Positions 16,850 to 25,439 of a DNA stretch of 64,000 nucleotides are shown in pieces; the first letter of the stretch is position 1; every line of letters starts with the position of its first letter. The translations under genes and the position numbers were made by a program. Source of the stretch: CAMYLY01 sp036397755 (GTDB lineage Bacteria > Gemmatimonadota > Gemmatimonadetes > Gemmatimonadales > GWC2-71-9); contig DASWII010000059.1 in NCBI GenBank assembly GCA_036397755.1, positions 17,189 through 81,188 on the forward strand, read 5' to 3'. Below the pieces are notes generated by a model. The model did no database searches. It worked only from the letters and a program-made list of their open reading frames with translations, and was not told the DNA's origin.

Positions 16850-18342
16850 GGTTCGCGTCTCAACCGGAGATCGATACCCAGCTCGTGCCACATCGCGTCC
16901 ACCCGTGCCCGGGTCTCCTCGTCCATCGCGATGCGATCAGGCCATTCGCGGTCGAACCCCTCCTCTTTCCACTTCCGCGTCGCATCGATTCCCATCTTCG
17001 ACCCGTATGTGAAGGCCGCCGAGGAATGATCGAGTACATCGACCGGCCCGAGCGTGAACCGCACGTCCCGCTGCGGATCGATGTGGTTCAACGCCACCCA
17101 CCATGCCTCATCCGGATTGCGTACGTTCACATCCCGGTCCACGACCACGATCATCTTCGCCAGCGACATCAATCCCATACCCCACAGCGCGTTCATCACT
17201 TTGTGAGCCTGCCCGGGATACTGCTTGTCGATGCTCACGAACACGAGGTTGTGAAATATGCCGTACGCCGGCATGTGATAGTCGACGATCTCTGGAACGG
17301 TCAACCGAAGCAGCGGCAGAAAGATCCGTTCCGTCGCATGCCCGAGATAGAAGTCCTCCATCGGTGGTGGACCCACGATCGTGGCTGGGTACACCGCATC
17401 GGTTCTCCTGGTGATCGCCGTGACGTGCACGGCGGGGTAGTAATCCGCCAGGCTGTAGAATCCCGTGTGATCTCCAAAGGGGCCCTCCAGCACCAGTGGC
17501 TCCGCCGGATCGATATACCCCTCGATCACGATGTCGGCTTCGGCGGGCACGAGCAGCTCGTTCGTCACAGCCTTGGCGAGACGTACCGACTTCCTCCTCA
17601 GGAAGCCGGCGAAGATGTATTCGTCGACATTCGGCGGCAGCGGCGCCGATGCGCTGTAGATCGAGGCCGGATCACCACCCAACGCAATCGCCACCGGCAT
17701 CGTCTCTCGACGCTCTGCCATGTCGCGCCAATGCGCCGCGCCCACTTTGTGGCGCTGCCAATGCATCGCCAGCAGATCGCGCGCCTGCACCTGGATCCGG
17801 TACATCCCGACATTGCGTGTCCCGGTGCGTGGATCCCGAGTGATCACCTGCGGAACCGTGATGTAGGCCCCCCCATCACCCGGCCAGCACGTGAGATGCG
17901 GCAACCGACCGACGTCGACGTCGTCACCACGCAGCACGATCTGCTGGCAGGGCGGAGCGCCGGTGGTCGTGCGAGGCGGGAATCGCGCGATTGCGGCGAG
18001 CTTCGGCAGCAGCGCCAGCTTCTCCCTCCACCCATCGGGAACCCTGAGTTGCGTCAGTTCCTGAATGCGGGTACCCACGTCGTCAAGCGAGTCGACACCG
18101 AGCGCGATGCACATTCGGCGCGACGATCCGAACAGGTTGATGCCCACAGGGATCTCGCTCGCACTGCCATCTCCCAACAGGGGGCGTTCGAACAGCAACG
18201 CGGGTCCGCCCGCGTCGCTCTTCATGCAGCGGTCCGCGATCTCGGTGACCTCGCGATCGACGGATACCGGACGGCCTATGCGTACGAGCTCGCCCGCCTG
18301 CTCGAGCGCCGCGATGAACCCAACCAACGTATCGATCGTCAC
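16846..18342 (-). CDS. ubiD: UbiD-family decarboxylase (MqnL-like)
   Basis: A UbiD decarboxylase of 498 residues that should use prenylated FMN made by the nearby UbiX. It shows the N-terminal ADRCMKSDAGGPALLFE, the ITRDPRTGTRNVGMYRIQ core, VTNELLVPAEADIVIEGYI, EGPFGDHTGFYS and the cofactor-region KMIVVVDRDVNV. It removes the carboxylate from the prenylated aromatic intermediate. I chose the GTG at 18342: it has GGGGAG upstream at good spacing and overlaps the ubiE stop as GTGA; a GTG eight codons earlier is possible but lies further inside ubiE. Confidence 0.92.
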   Translation of the reverse strand: MTIDTLVGFIAALEQAGELVRIGRPVSVDREVTEIADRCMKSDAGGPALLFERPLLGDGSASEIPVGINLFGSSRRMCIALGVDSLDDVGTRIQELTQLRVPDGWREKLALLPKLAAIARFPPRTTTGAPPCQQIVLRGDDVDVGRLPHLTCWPGDGGAYITVPQVITRDPRTGTRNVGMYRIQVQARDLLAMHWQRHKVGAAHWRDMAERRETMPVAIALGGDPASIYSASAPLPPNVDEYIFAGFLRRKSVRLAKAVTNELLVPAEADIVIEGYIDPAEPLVLEGPFGDHTGFYSLADYYPAVHVTAITRRTDAVYPATIVGPPPMEDFYLGHATERIFLPLLRLTVPEIVDYHMPAYGIFHNLVFVSIDKQYPGQAHKVMNALWGMGLMSLAKMIVVVDRDVNVRNPDEAWWVALNHIDPQRDVRFTLGPVDVLDHSSAAFTYGSKMGIDATRKWKEEGFDREWPDRIAMDEETRARVDAMWHELGIDLRLRREP

Positions 18343-19067
18343 AACCGCGCTCCCCAATGAATCCACGCGATGCCGAACGTCAGCGGCACGTACCGCACAT
18401 CGCGGAATCCGACATCGCGCATCAACTGAGCCAACCGATCCGGGGCCGTAAACGACGCCACCGATTGCGGCAAATAGGAATACGCCTCTTTATGTTTGGA
18501 AACCCAACGGCCGATGTGCGGAAGCACGTGGTCGAAGTAAGTCCGAAAGACCCAGCGGATCGGCTGGACCACCGGTGTCCCGAACTCCAGGATCACCAAA
18601 CGAGCGCCCGGACGCAGCACGCGTTTCATCTCGCGCAATCCGGCCTCCAGATCGATGAGGTTCCGCACGCCGAACCCCACCATGCACCCGTCGAATCCCG
18701 CGGTCGGAAACGGCAGCATGAGGGCGTCGGCACCCACCGGACGCACGGCCGGGGACTTGGCGCGACCGAGCCGGAGCATCGGCACCACGAAGTCCGCCCC
18801 GACGACATGCCCCTGAAACCCCGGGCGGGCAGCCAGTTCCGCCGCAAGATCAAGCGTTCCGGCGCAGGCGTCCAGATAGCGGCCGTGCGGAACCCGATCC
18901 CACTCGAGCCGATCGACGGCCTGACGCCGCCAGCGTCGATCGAAGTTGAGACTGAGGACGTGGTTCAGCAGGTCGTAACGCGGCGCGATCGCCGTGAACA
19001 TCGCCTTCACGTACGACCGCTTCCCGTCGCCCCCCGAGGACACGACGGCGGAGGGGGTCGGCTTCAT
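18339..19067 (-). CDS. ubiE: Quinone-biosynthesis C-methyltransferase UbiE/MenG
   Basis: A 242-residue SAM-dependent methyltransferase adding the C-methyl group in the last step of menaquinone (or a late step of ubiquinone) synthesis. It has the UbiE opening FTAIAPRYDLLNHVLSLN with WRRQAVDRL, motif I LDACAGTLDLA, the VVGADFVVPML strand and GFGVRNLIDLEAGL before the RVLRPGARLVILEF motif. Start ATG 19067 puts this core at the usual distance; in-frame upstream codons extend into the divergent sigma-factor promoter. First gene of the minus-strand run ubiE-D-A-(small ORF)-X. Confidence 0.93.
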   Translation of the reverse strand: MKPTPSAVVSSGGDGKRSYVKAMFTAIAPRYDLLNHVLSLNFDRRWRRQAVDRLEWDRVPHGRYLDACAGTLDLAAELAARPGFQGHVVGADFVVPMLRLGRAKSPAVRPVGADALMLPFPTAGFDGCMVGFGVRNLIDLEAGLREMKRVLRPGARLVILEFGTPVVQPIRWVFRTYFDHVLPHIGRWVSKHKEAYSYLPQSVASFTAPDRLAQLMRDVGFRDVRYVPLTFGIAWIHWGARL

Positions 19068-19137
19068 AGGTCGCCAAAGATACTGGCCGGCTGGAAGGTG
19101 CCGCAACGCTGGAGCGCTCAGGTAGCTTTGAGGGTTC

Positions 19138-19740
19138 ATGCGCGGACCTTCTGAGCTGGACTCCGTCTCCGACCACCAACTGGTCACATGGGCCCTGGAC
19201 GGGCACGAGGCCGCCTACGCCGAGCTCGTGCGCAGGTACGAACGCCCCGTGTTCTCCCTGATCTATCGGATGGTGCGGGATCGTGAACTCGCGGAGGACC
19301 TGACGCAGGACACGTTCATCAAGGTCCTGAACGCTCTCGATCGCTACAACGCCGCATACAAGTTCTCGTCCTGGATCTTCAAGATCGCGAACAACGCGAC
19401 GATCGACCAGCTGAGACGGCGCGAACTGGACACCTTGTCGCTCGAAGGCGCCCCCCAAGCGACCAGCCCCGAGCAAGTGGAGGCCACCGCGCTCCAGATC
19501 CGCCACAGCGGCGAGTCTCCTCTGGAGGAAGTGGAAGCCCGCGAGTTGGGCGGCCAGATCGAGCGGGCCATCGCACAGCTCAGACCCGAATATCAGTCCT
19601 GTATCATCCTGCGACACGTCGAAGGCAGGCCCTACGAAGAGATCGCCGACATCCTGGACCTACCTCTCGGCACAGTAAAGACTTACATCCATCGAGCCAG
19701 GAACGAATTGAAGGACATTCTGGGAGAAATCCACGGGTGA
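19138..19740 (+). CDS. ECF RNA polymerase sigma factor
   Basis: A 200-residue group IV sigma factor. Region 2 covers about residues 24-92 (YAELVRRYE, DLTQDTFIKVLN for core binding and the -10 contact, SSWIFKIANNATIDQLRRR). A linker of about 45 residues follows, and region 4 is at about 140-195 (ILRHVEGRPYEEIADIL and LGTVKTYIHRARNEL, the helix-turn-helix that reads the -35). Its stop overlaps an in-frame GTG of the next gene by four bases. Together with three downstream genes it forms an envelope-facing operon, as is usual for this class. Confidence 0.95.
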   Translation: MRGPSELDSVSDHQLVTWALDGHEAAYAELVRRYERPVFSLIYRMVRDRELAEDLTQDTFIKVLNALDRYNAAYKFSSWIFKIANNATIDQLRRRELDTLSLEGAPQATSPEQVEATALQIRHSGESPLEEVEARELGGQIERAIAQLRPEYQSCIILRHVEGRPYEEIADILDLPLGTVKTYIHRARNELKDILGEIHG

Positions 19741-19775
19741 AACCGGACGAAGGGACGTCCGTATGGGAGGATGAT

Positions 19776-20282
19776 ATGAACGACCGATTGCGGTTTGAAC
19801 CGGCGCCGGCGGAGGAGGATCCGATCCTTCACGATTATCTGTCCGCCCTACCGAACCTCGCACCGAGGGTTTCCCTGGAAACCAAGGTGCTCACCCACGT
19901 GTGGCGAGCCCCACCCCGGTGGGTGGGGCAGCTGCAGCGACGGTGGGTCGAGTCGGTGGAGACAGGCCGAGTTTGGTTCGTGCTGGGAGCGTTGGCCGCC
20001 GGGAGTCTGATCCCGCTGGGTGTCGCGGCGGGGCTCACTATCGCGTTTGCCGATCAGATCGGTGCGTTGGGTACCTGGATGGTCGCTCGGTTCGGCCCGA
20101 GCATCGCTGGAGTGTTGGCGGCCTACTGGGCTAGCTCCACGCAGTCCGTTACGTCGTGGTGGGCCGCCAACGTGCCGCTCCACCTGGGCGCTTGGGTCGG
20201 TGGCGTGGCCGGCGTGTCCACGCTCAGTGCAATAGGACTCTTCTTGACTCTACGACGTGGGAACAAAGGCGTGGGACTATGA
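19776..20282 (+). CDS. Probable membrane-bound anti-sigma factor
   Basis: A 168-residue protein with a cytoplasmic N-terminus of about 60 residues (ILHDYLSALPNLAPR) and then about three membrane helices (roughly 66-90, 98-118, 136-158). This layout and its place directly after the sigma gene make it the likely anti-sigma factor, although it lacks the zinc HxxxCxxC of the ZAS family and has no family signature I recognise. I prefer the ATG at 19776, which has GGGAGG at ideal spacing; a GTG at 19737 overlapping the sigma stop would add 13 residues. The end overlaps the next gene by ATGA. Confidence 0.6.
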   Translation: MNDRLRFEPAPAEEDPILHDYLSALPNLAPRVSLETKVLTHVWRAPPRWVGQLQRRWVESVETGRVWFVLGALAAGSLIPLGVAAGLTIAFADQIGALGTWMVARFGPSIAGVLAAYWASSTQSVTSWWAANVPLHLGAWVGGVAGVSTLSAIGLFLTLRRGNKGVGL

Positions 20283-21490
20283 GACCTCGGACATTCGTGC
20301 GAATCCTCGCCGTAACGGCCGCGGCAGTCGGGTTGCCGAACGTATTGGCGAGTCAGCAAGAGGTGGTTGGACACGATGTCATGTTGTCCAAGTCATCGAC
20401 GTCGGTGGCCTTCGAACTGGCCGATGGGACGTCTCGCCTGATTACCGTCGGGCATGGACGGGTGATGCTGGACGGCGCTGAGGTGGCGACGTACGAGCCG
20501 CGGGGAGCGTTCGAGCAGGCATGGCTCGAGCTGGTGACCGCCCATACGGGGGATATGGCGGGCGAACTGCTGGCAACACTGCGGGCATTCGCAAGCTCGA
20601 CGGTGAGCGGAGGTGCAGAGGCGCAGGCCGCCTTGGCCGATGCGCTCAATGGTCTGGACGCGGCGCCCTTGACCGACGCGGTGGTTGTTGCGCCTCGGGC
20701 GCGGGATGGGCGGATCGAGGTGGTGATCCCGAAAATCCCGCCGCTCCCGGACATCGTGATCCCTGAGATCGCCGTGTCACCCGGTGGACGCAGCATGCAG
20801 ATCGTCGAGAGTGGATCAGCTCAGGTCGCCGGACCTTCCATCATCGGATCGGTGGGTGCCGGCGCGGCCAGTCTCGTGGGCGCGCTCATCGCGATGACTC
20901 TCATGGGCTTTGGGTATTTGGTGTTCGCACCGCGCCAACTCCGTGCCGTGAGCGATACGGCTTGGAATTCCTTTGGACGGTCGTTCCTGGCCGGGATGTT
21001 CGCTCAGCCGCTGCTGCTGCCGGCGTTCGGTGCGCTGATGGCGGCCCTGGCACTCACCGTCGTGGGCATCCTGTTGATTCCCCTGGCGATCCCCGCCTTC
21101 GCGCTCGCCGTGTTTCTGGGCATCACGGGCGGGTACCTGGCAGTCGCCAGGAGCGTCGGAGAGATCTACCTGCGGCGGCGCAACCACGGAGTCACGCCGT
21201 CGGAGCCGTGGGTCGAGTTGAAGTTCATCTGGTACGGTCTCATCGCGCTGATGTCCATCTGGCTTCCGGCGATCCTGTTCGGCTGGATCCCGGTCGTCGG
21301 ACCAGGTTTCATTGTCCTGGCCGCGGTGGTTACCTGGGTGATCGCTACCGCGGGGTTCGGCGCGTCCATCATCTCGCGGGGCGGGATTCGGGGCACCGTG
21401 ATGCGCCGGCTCGACCGGACGCTGAGCGAGGGTGACTACTGGGCGGACACCGGGTCGTTTCGCAGCGCCCGATCGATGGTGGAGCGCTAG
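20279..21490 (+). CDS. Polytopic membrane protein with large periplasmic N-terminal domain
   Basis: A 403-residue protein of unknown function. It opens with a probable signal peptide (about 1-26, ending VLASQ), then about 165 mostly polar residues containing two stretches of alternating prolines and isoleucines (PKIPPLPDIVIPEIA), and then about five membrane helices between residues 195 and 370. The helical half (FGRSFLAGMFAQPLLLPAF, TVVGILLIPLAIPA) resembles, from memory, the membrane half found C-terminal to bactofilin-like domains in some bacterial proteins; no bactofilin domain is visible here. Tight coupling to the sigma operon suggests it is a target of, or input to, that regulator. Confidence 0.6.
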   Translation: MRPRTFVRILAVTAAAVGLPNVLASQQEVVGHDVMLSKSSTSVAFELADGTSRLITVGHGRVMLDGAEVATYEPRGAFEQAWLELVTAHTGDMAGELLATLRAFASSTVSGGAEAQAALADALNGLDAAPLTDAVVVAPRARDGRIEVVIPKIPPLPDIVIPEIAVSPGGRSMQIVESGSAQVAGPSIIGSVGAGAASLVGALIAMTLMGFGYLVFAPRQLRAVSDTAWNSFGRSFLAGMFAQPLLLPAFGALMAALALTVVGILLIPLAIPAFALAVFLGITGGYLAVARSVGEIYLRRRNHGVTPSEPWVELKFIWYGLIALMSIWLPAILFGWIPVVGPGFIVLAAVVTWVIATAGFGASIISRGGIRGTVMRRLDRTLSEGDYWADTGSFRSARSMVER

Positions 21491-21491
21491 C

Positions 21492-22361
21492 GTGATCTTC
21501 CGCCGGTTTGCCCTCGGGGTCGGGCTCGTCACCGGGTTCGCCCTTGCGGGGTCGCTTCAGGCCCAGGACTGGCAGGTGCTCGCGCGATCCCGCCAGGTTC
21601 GCGGAGAGGAGAACCTGCGGGTCTCCGTGGAGTTCGCCTCGGGGTTCGTAGCCCTCCGCCCGAGCGTGGCCGGCATACTCTACCAAGCCGAGATGACGTA
21701 CGATGCGGATCACTTCGATGCCAAGATCCGCTATGATGCCTCTGCCCAACGTTTGAACGTCTCGCTCTCGACTCGCGGCACCGATGCCGCCATCGACGTC
21801 GACGAAGACTCTCCACAGCGCCTCGGTCTCGCGCTTGCGCCCGACGTCCCGATCGACCTTGAAATGACGATGGGCGCCACGGCTAGCGACATCGAGTTGG
21901 GAGGAATCGCGCTCCAGCGGGCCGAAATCACGACCGGTGCGAGCGAAACGACCATTCAGTTCAGCGAGCCGAACACCATTGCCTGCGAGCGGTTCGAGAC
22001 TTCGGTGGGGGCGGCTCGACTCACGATTGAGAATCTCGGCAACGCCGGTTGCGCGCGGATGGAGGTTCGTGGCGGCGTCGGCGACCTTACCGTCGACCTC
22101 ACCGGCAGCTGGGGAACGCAGAGAAACCGACTATCCATCACGGTCGGGTTGGGCCAGCTCACGATCCGCATCCCGACGGGTTTGGGAGTCCGCGTCAATC
22201 TCGATCGCTTCCTTGCGAGCTTCGATCGCGTCGGGTTCAGTCGCCAGGGGGGCTACTACATATCCGACGGATACGACAGCGCGCCGACAAAGCTGGACGT
22301 CGATATCGAAGCCGTGTTCGGAAACGTGGATGTCGTATGGCTCGACGGGCGCGGACGCTAG
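21492..22361 (+). CDS. Secreted LiaF/toast-rack-like beta-strand protein
   Basis: A 289-residue exported protein starting at the GTG one base after the preceding stop. A signal peptide (FALGVGLVTGFALAGSLQAQ) is followed by a protein made almost wholly of short repeating beta strands (for example ASDIELGGIALQRAEITTGA, GGVGDLTVDLTG, VGLGQLTIRIPTG, FGNVDVVW). The strand pattern and its last segment resemble the C-terminal domain of LiaF and the toast-rack domains seen in cell-envelope stress proteins. It has two cysteines about 19 residues apart that could pair. Operon context with an ECF sigma factor fits envelope stress sensing, as inference. Confidence 0.6.
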   Translation: MIFRRFALGVGLVTGFALAGSLQAQDWQVLARSRQVRGEENLRVSVEFASGFVALRPSVAGILYQAEMTYDADHFDAKIRYDASAQRLNVSLSTRGTDAAIDVDEDSPQRLGLALAPDVPIDLEMTMGATASDIELGGIALQRAEITTGASETTIQFSEPNTIACERFETSVGAARLTIENLGNAGCARMEVRGGVGDLTVDLTGSWGTQRNRLSITVGLGQLTIRIPTGLGVRVNLDRFLASFDRVGFSRQGGYYISDGYDSAPTKLDVDIEAVFGNVDVVWLDGRGR

Positions 22362-22369
22362 CGCCTGAC

Positions 22370-23128
22370 TCACCCGCGCAGCACCACCTTCGTACCGATC
22401 CCCAACCCCAGCACCGTGTCCGCTCGTCCATCGCGCACCGCGATTTCCACGGTACCGCCAGAGCCGAGGAACGCCACCGCGTCTCCCGAGGTGACGTCCC
22501 CGAACGTGCGGGCCAAGGGTATAACGACGGTTCCGGGCAGGCACACCGAACGCGCGCTTCCGAGCAATGATCCGTCGATATTGGTGACGAGCGTCCCGAA
22601 GCGATCGACGTAAATCACTTCGCCCCGTACGGTGTTGCCCTTGCGGCTCACCTTGGGAAACTCGATCCGCACCGGCTTGATTGCCGACTCACCCAGGTAC
22701 TCGAGGGACTCGCCTTCGGCGATACGCGCCGCCGCGGGAGCAAAGAGATCTCGACCGTGAAAAGTCGGCGCGGCCCCCATGGGCACCGAAAGCGCCACGA
22801 TCTCCACCGGCTCCTCGGCATCGAGCGCAGGTGTCAAGACCCCGTTGTCCGGCCCGACAAAAAAGTGGTCGGCAGCCGCGACTGCCAGCGCTCGGCGAGA
22901 AGTCCCGACCCCGGGGTCCACCACACACAGGTGCGTCGTGCCGGGGGGGAAATGATGCCATGAACGACCGAGCAGATAGGCGGCCGAGCGCACATCGCCC
23001 AGAGCGATGCTGTGAGAAACATCGACAATGATCACGGCGGGATCGCGCGACAGCAGGATGGCCTTCATCTCGGCGACATAGCTGTCGGCGGTACCAAAAT
23101 CGGTGAGCAGCGTGACGATCGGGGCCAT
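22370..23128 (-). CDS. DUF62-family SAM hydroxide adenosyltransferase
   Basis: A 252-residue member of the chlorinase/fluorinase (DUF62) superfamily. It opens IVTLLTDFGTADSYVAEMK and shows DVSHSIALGDVRSAAYLL, VVDPGVGTSRRALAV and FVGPDNGVLTPAL, the residues that hold the SAM adenosine. Most family members without a halide site hydrolyse SAM to adenosine and methionine; the sequence suggests this ordinary form rather than a halogenase, though the halide-defining loop cannot be judged by eye. It is convergent with the LiaF-like gene, 8 bases apart, and lies 13 bases downstream of mrp. Confidence 0.88.
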   Translation of the reverse strand: MAPIVTLLTDFGTADSYVAEMKAILLSRDPAVIIVDVSHSIALGDVRSAAYLLGRSWHHFPPGTTHLCVVDPGVGTSRRALAVAAADHFFVGPDNGVLTPALDAEEPVEIVALSVPMGAAPTFHGRDLFAPAAARIAEGESLEYLGESAIKPVRIEFPKVSRKGNTVRGEVIYVDRFGTLVTNIDGSLLGSARSVCLPGTVVIPLARTFGDVTSGDAVAFLGSGGTVEIAVRDGRADTVLGLGIGTKVVLRG

Positions 23129-23141
23129 CCGCGTGCCGCTC

Positions 23142-24248
23142 CTATCCGGTCATGATCGGGAGTGCGACCCGTTTGCCACCGGTGCGATTGACGATCTCCC
23201 GCGCCACCCCAGTCAACGCGACCGCGGCCGGCGACTCTGGCTGCGCGACCACGATCGGGCTCCCGGCATCCGCCTGGTTGGTCATGTCCGCTTGGAGGGG
23301 CACCTGCCCCAGCAGCGGCACTCCCAGTTCCTCCGCCAGCCGCTGTCCACCGCCAGAGGTGAAGATCTCGCTGCGGTCACCGCAGTGGGGGCACACGAAG
23401 TAGCTCATGTTCTCGACGACCCCCAGCACCGGAACTCCAACGCGCTCGAACATCTTGGCGCCGCGCAGGGCATCGCCGACGGCCATCTCCTGAGGCGTGG
23501 TGACAATGACAGCGCCGCGTATTTGAATCGCCTGCGACAGTGAGAGTTGGGCGTCACCCGTTCCGGGCGGCAGGTCGACGACAAAGTAGTCGAGCTTGCC
23601 CCACTCCACGTCCTGGAGAAACTGCGTGATGATCTTCGTGACGATCGGGCCACGCCAAATCGCCGGCATGTCGCGCTCGATGAGGAGGCCCAGGGAGATC
23701 AGGCGCACCCCATAGCGCTCCAGGGGAATGATGCGACCGTCCCGCACGCCGGGCTTTTCCGTCAGCCCAAACAGGCGGGGAATGTTCGGCCCGTAGATAT
23801 CGGCATCCATCAGCGCGACTGCCTTACCCGCCTTCGCCAACTCACACGCGATGTTGGCGGCGACGGTGGATTTTCCCACTCCACCCTTGCCGCTCGATAT
23901 CGCGATGATCTGACCAAGATCGGGCATGGCGGACACCGACGGTGCCGGCCGTGCGGCCGCGCCGGCCGGCACCGAGCCCGGCGGAGCTCCGCCGGACGGG
24001 GGCCGCACGGGCTCCACCACGTCGACGTGCACGTGCCGCACCCCTGGCACAGCCTTGACCGCCCGGCGAGCCTCTCGTACCAACCCCGGGGGGTCGTCAC
24101 GAGTGAGCTCGAACCGGAACGACACCTCTCCGCTCGGCGAGACGGTCAGGTCCTGCACCATACCCGCGGATATCACGTCGTTATCGACACGCGGATTGCG
24201 GATGTTCGTGAGCGCTCCGGCAACCGCCTTGGTGAGTGAGTCAGTCAT
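23142..24248 (-). CDS. apbC: Mrp/NBP35-family iron-sulfur carrier ATPase
   Basis: A 368-residue P-loop protein that binds and transfers [4Fe-4S] clusters to target enzymes. The N-terminal 80 residues form a DUF59/MIP18 domain; a Pro/Gly/Ala linker follows; the ATPase domain has the deviant Walker A SSGKGGVGKSTVAAN, LMDADIYGPNIPRLFG, DYFVVDLPPGTGDAQLS and the cluster-binding CPHCGDRSEIF. The ATG at 24248 starts the DUF59 domain directly. Fe-S proteins elsewhere in the window (ETF-QO, ferredoxin, CDGSH protein) are possible clients; that is inference. Confidence 0.93.
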   Translation of the reverse strand: MTDSLTKAVAGALTNIRNPRVDNDVISAGMVQDLTVSPSGEVSFRFELTRDDPPGLVREARRAVKAVPGVRHVHVDVVEPVRPPSGGAPPGSVPAGAAARPAPSVSAMPDLGQIIAISSGKGGVGKSTVAANIACELAKAGKAVALMDADIYGPNIPRLFGLTEKPGVRDGRIIPLERYGVRLISLGLLIERDMPAIWRGPIVTKIITQFLQDVEWGKLDYFVVDLPPGTGDAQLSLSQAIQIRGAVIVTTPQEMAVGDALRGAKMFERVGVPVLGVVENMSYFVCPHCGDRSEIFTSGGGQRLAEELGVPLLGQVPLQADMTNQADAGSPIVVAQPESPAAVALTGVAREIVNRTGGKRVALPIMTG

Positions 24249-24282
24249 TCGCACGAAATCATAGAAGGAGGGATCTCCAGAC

Positions 24283-25335
24283 TCAACGTGAATCGCCGGT
24301 GAGCATGGACCGGGCCACCTCGAGTACCCGTGCCTGGACTTCGCCGAGCGACCCTTCCAGGCTCGCACCCGCGGCCTTGCGGTGCCCACCCCCCCCAAAC
24401 CGCTCCGCAAGCGTCGCCACGTCAACGTCACCGACCGACCGGAACGATACTTTGATCCGCGCGTTTGCCAGCTCGCGGAATAGCAGGGCCAGTTTCACCC
24501 CAACCACCGACCGAGGAAGCTCCACGACTCCGTCGAGGTCCGTGGGATCGACGCGATGGCGCTCGAGCGCGCCCGGGGGCACCGTGACCCACGCGATCCC
24601 CGGAGGATCTTCCACGACCAGGGTCGAAAGCACCTCGCCCATCAACCGCAGCTTCCCCTCGGGCTCGCTCGCGTAGACATGCCCGTAGACGTCTTCGGGA
24701 TCAAGACCGTTGCGGAGCAAGTCCGCGGCGATCTCCAGCGCCCGCGGGCTCGTGTTGCTGAAACGGAAACCACCCGTGTCGGTGAGGATCGCCACGTAGA
24801 GACCCAGCGCTGCTTCCCGGCTGATCGCCCAGCCGGCAGTCCGCGCGACGTCGTACACCAACTCCCCGGTCGCACATGCCGTGGGATCGATCAAGCGTGG
24901 CCCGTCGGGCAGGCTCTGCGGACTCACGTGATGGTCGATGCACACCACCGGCACTCTTGAGGCTTCGACTAGGCGTCCGAGATCTCCGAGCCGGCTGACG
25001 TGAGAGATGTCCAGCACGACGACAACGTCGGCGCGCTCGATGGCTCTGCCACCGTCGCGCGATCGGTCGACGCCATCGAGGCCGGCAAGCAAGAAGTCAA
25101 AGCGACTGGGGAACGGCGTTGGATTAGCAATCTCCGCCTTCACCCCGAGGTGGGCCAGCAAATGCCACAACCCGACCTCACTACCCGTGCCGTCGCCGTC
25201 GGCGTTCACATGCGTCGTCATGACGACTCGCGACCCGGGCTTGAGCGCGTCCAGAATCGGTCGCGCCGCAGCTTCCCGGGCCGCTGGCACGGCCAGCCCG
25301 ACCGGGCGTGCGCCTGCAAACGTGTCGTGGGTCAT
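24283..25335 (-). CDS. nrnA: DHH/DHHA1 phosphoesterase, NrnA type
   Basis: A 350-residue DHH-superfamily protein like the nanoRNase / 3'-phosphoadenosine-5'-phosphate phosphatase NrnA. The metal motifs are THVNADGDGTGSE, VLDISHVSRLG, CIDHHVSPQ (the DHH motif) and a substrate-binding FGGGGHRKAAGA in the C-terminal DHHA1 domain. It would degrade 2-5 base RNA fragments and recycle pAp. The first 25 residues before DALKPG are not conserved, so the start may lie a little downstream. It is divergent from the symporter gene. Confidence 0.9.
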   Translation of the reverse strand: MTHDTFAGARPVGLAVPAAREAAARPILDALKPGSRVVMTTHVNADGDGTGSEVGLWHLLAHLGVKAEIANPTPFPSRFDFLLAGLDGVDRSRDGGRAIERADVVVVLDISHVSRLGDLGRLVEASRVPVVCIDHHVSPQSLPDGPRLIDPTACATGELVYDVARTAGWAISREAALGLYVAILTDTGGFRFSNTSPRALEIAADLLRNGLDPEDVYGHVYASEPEGKLRLMGEVLSTLVVEDPPGIAWVTVPPGALERHRVDPTDLDGVVELPRSVVGVKLALLFRELANARIKVSFRSVGDVDVATLAERFGGGGHRKAAGASLEGSLGEVQARVLEVARSMLTGDSR

Positions 25336-25439
25336 GGGCCACGGAACTTACGGTGGGACGACCCGAAAGCGAAGCATGCACTTGCTCCGGCACTCACCAC
25401 ATACCCATCTTGTTGGGTCCTTTTTACGGGCCGCTGCTC

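Noticed and set aside
16714..18360. A long plus-strand open frame antisense to ubiD
   Set aside because: It mirrors ubiD in GC-rich DNA; its sequence is dominated by Arg/His/Pro with no domain, and no ribosome site precedes it. Similar antisense frames over glmS, the ATP-grasp gene and moeA were left out for the same reason.
19068..19137. ECF autoregulated promoter before the sigma gene
   Set aside because: A GGAAGG and a later GTAGCT are present but spacing and sequence do not convincingly fit GGAAC-N16-CGTC; I could not defend it over chance.
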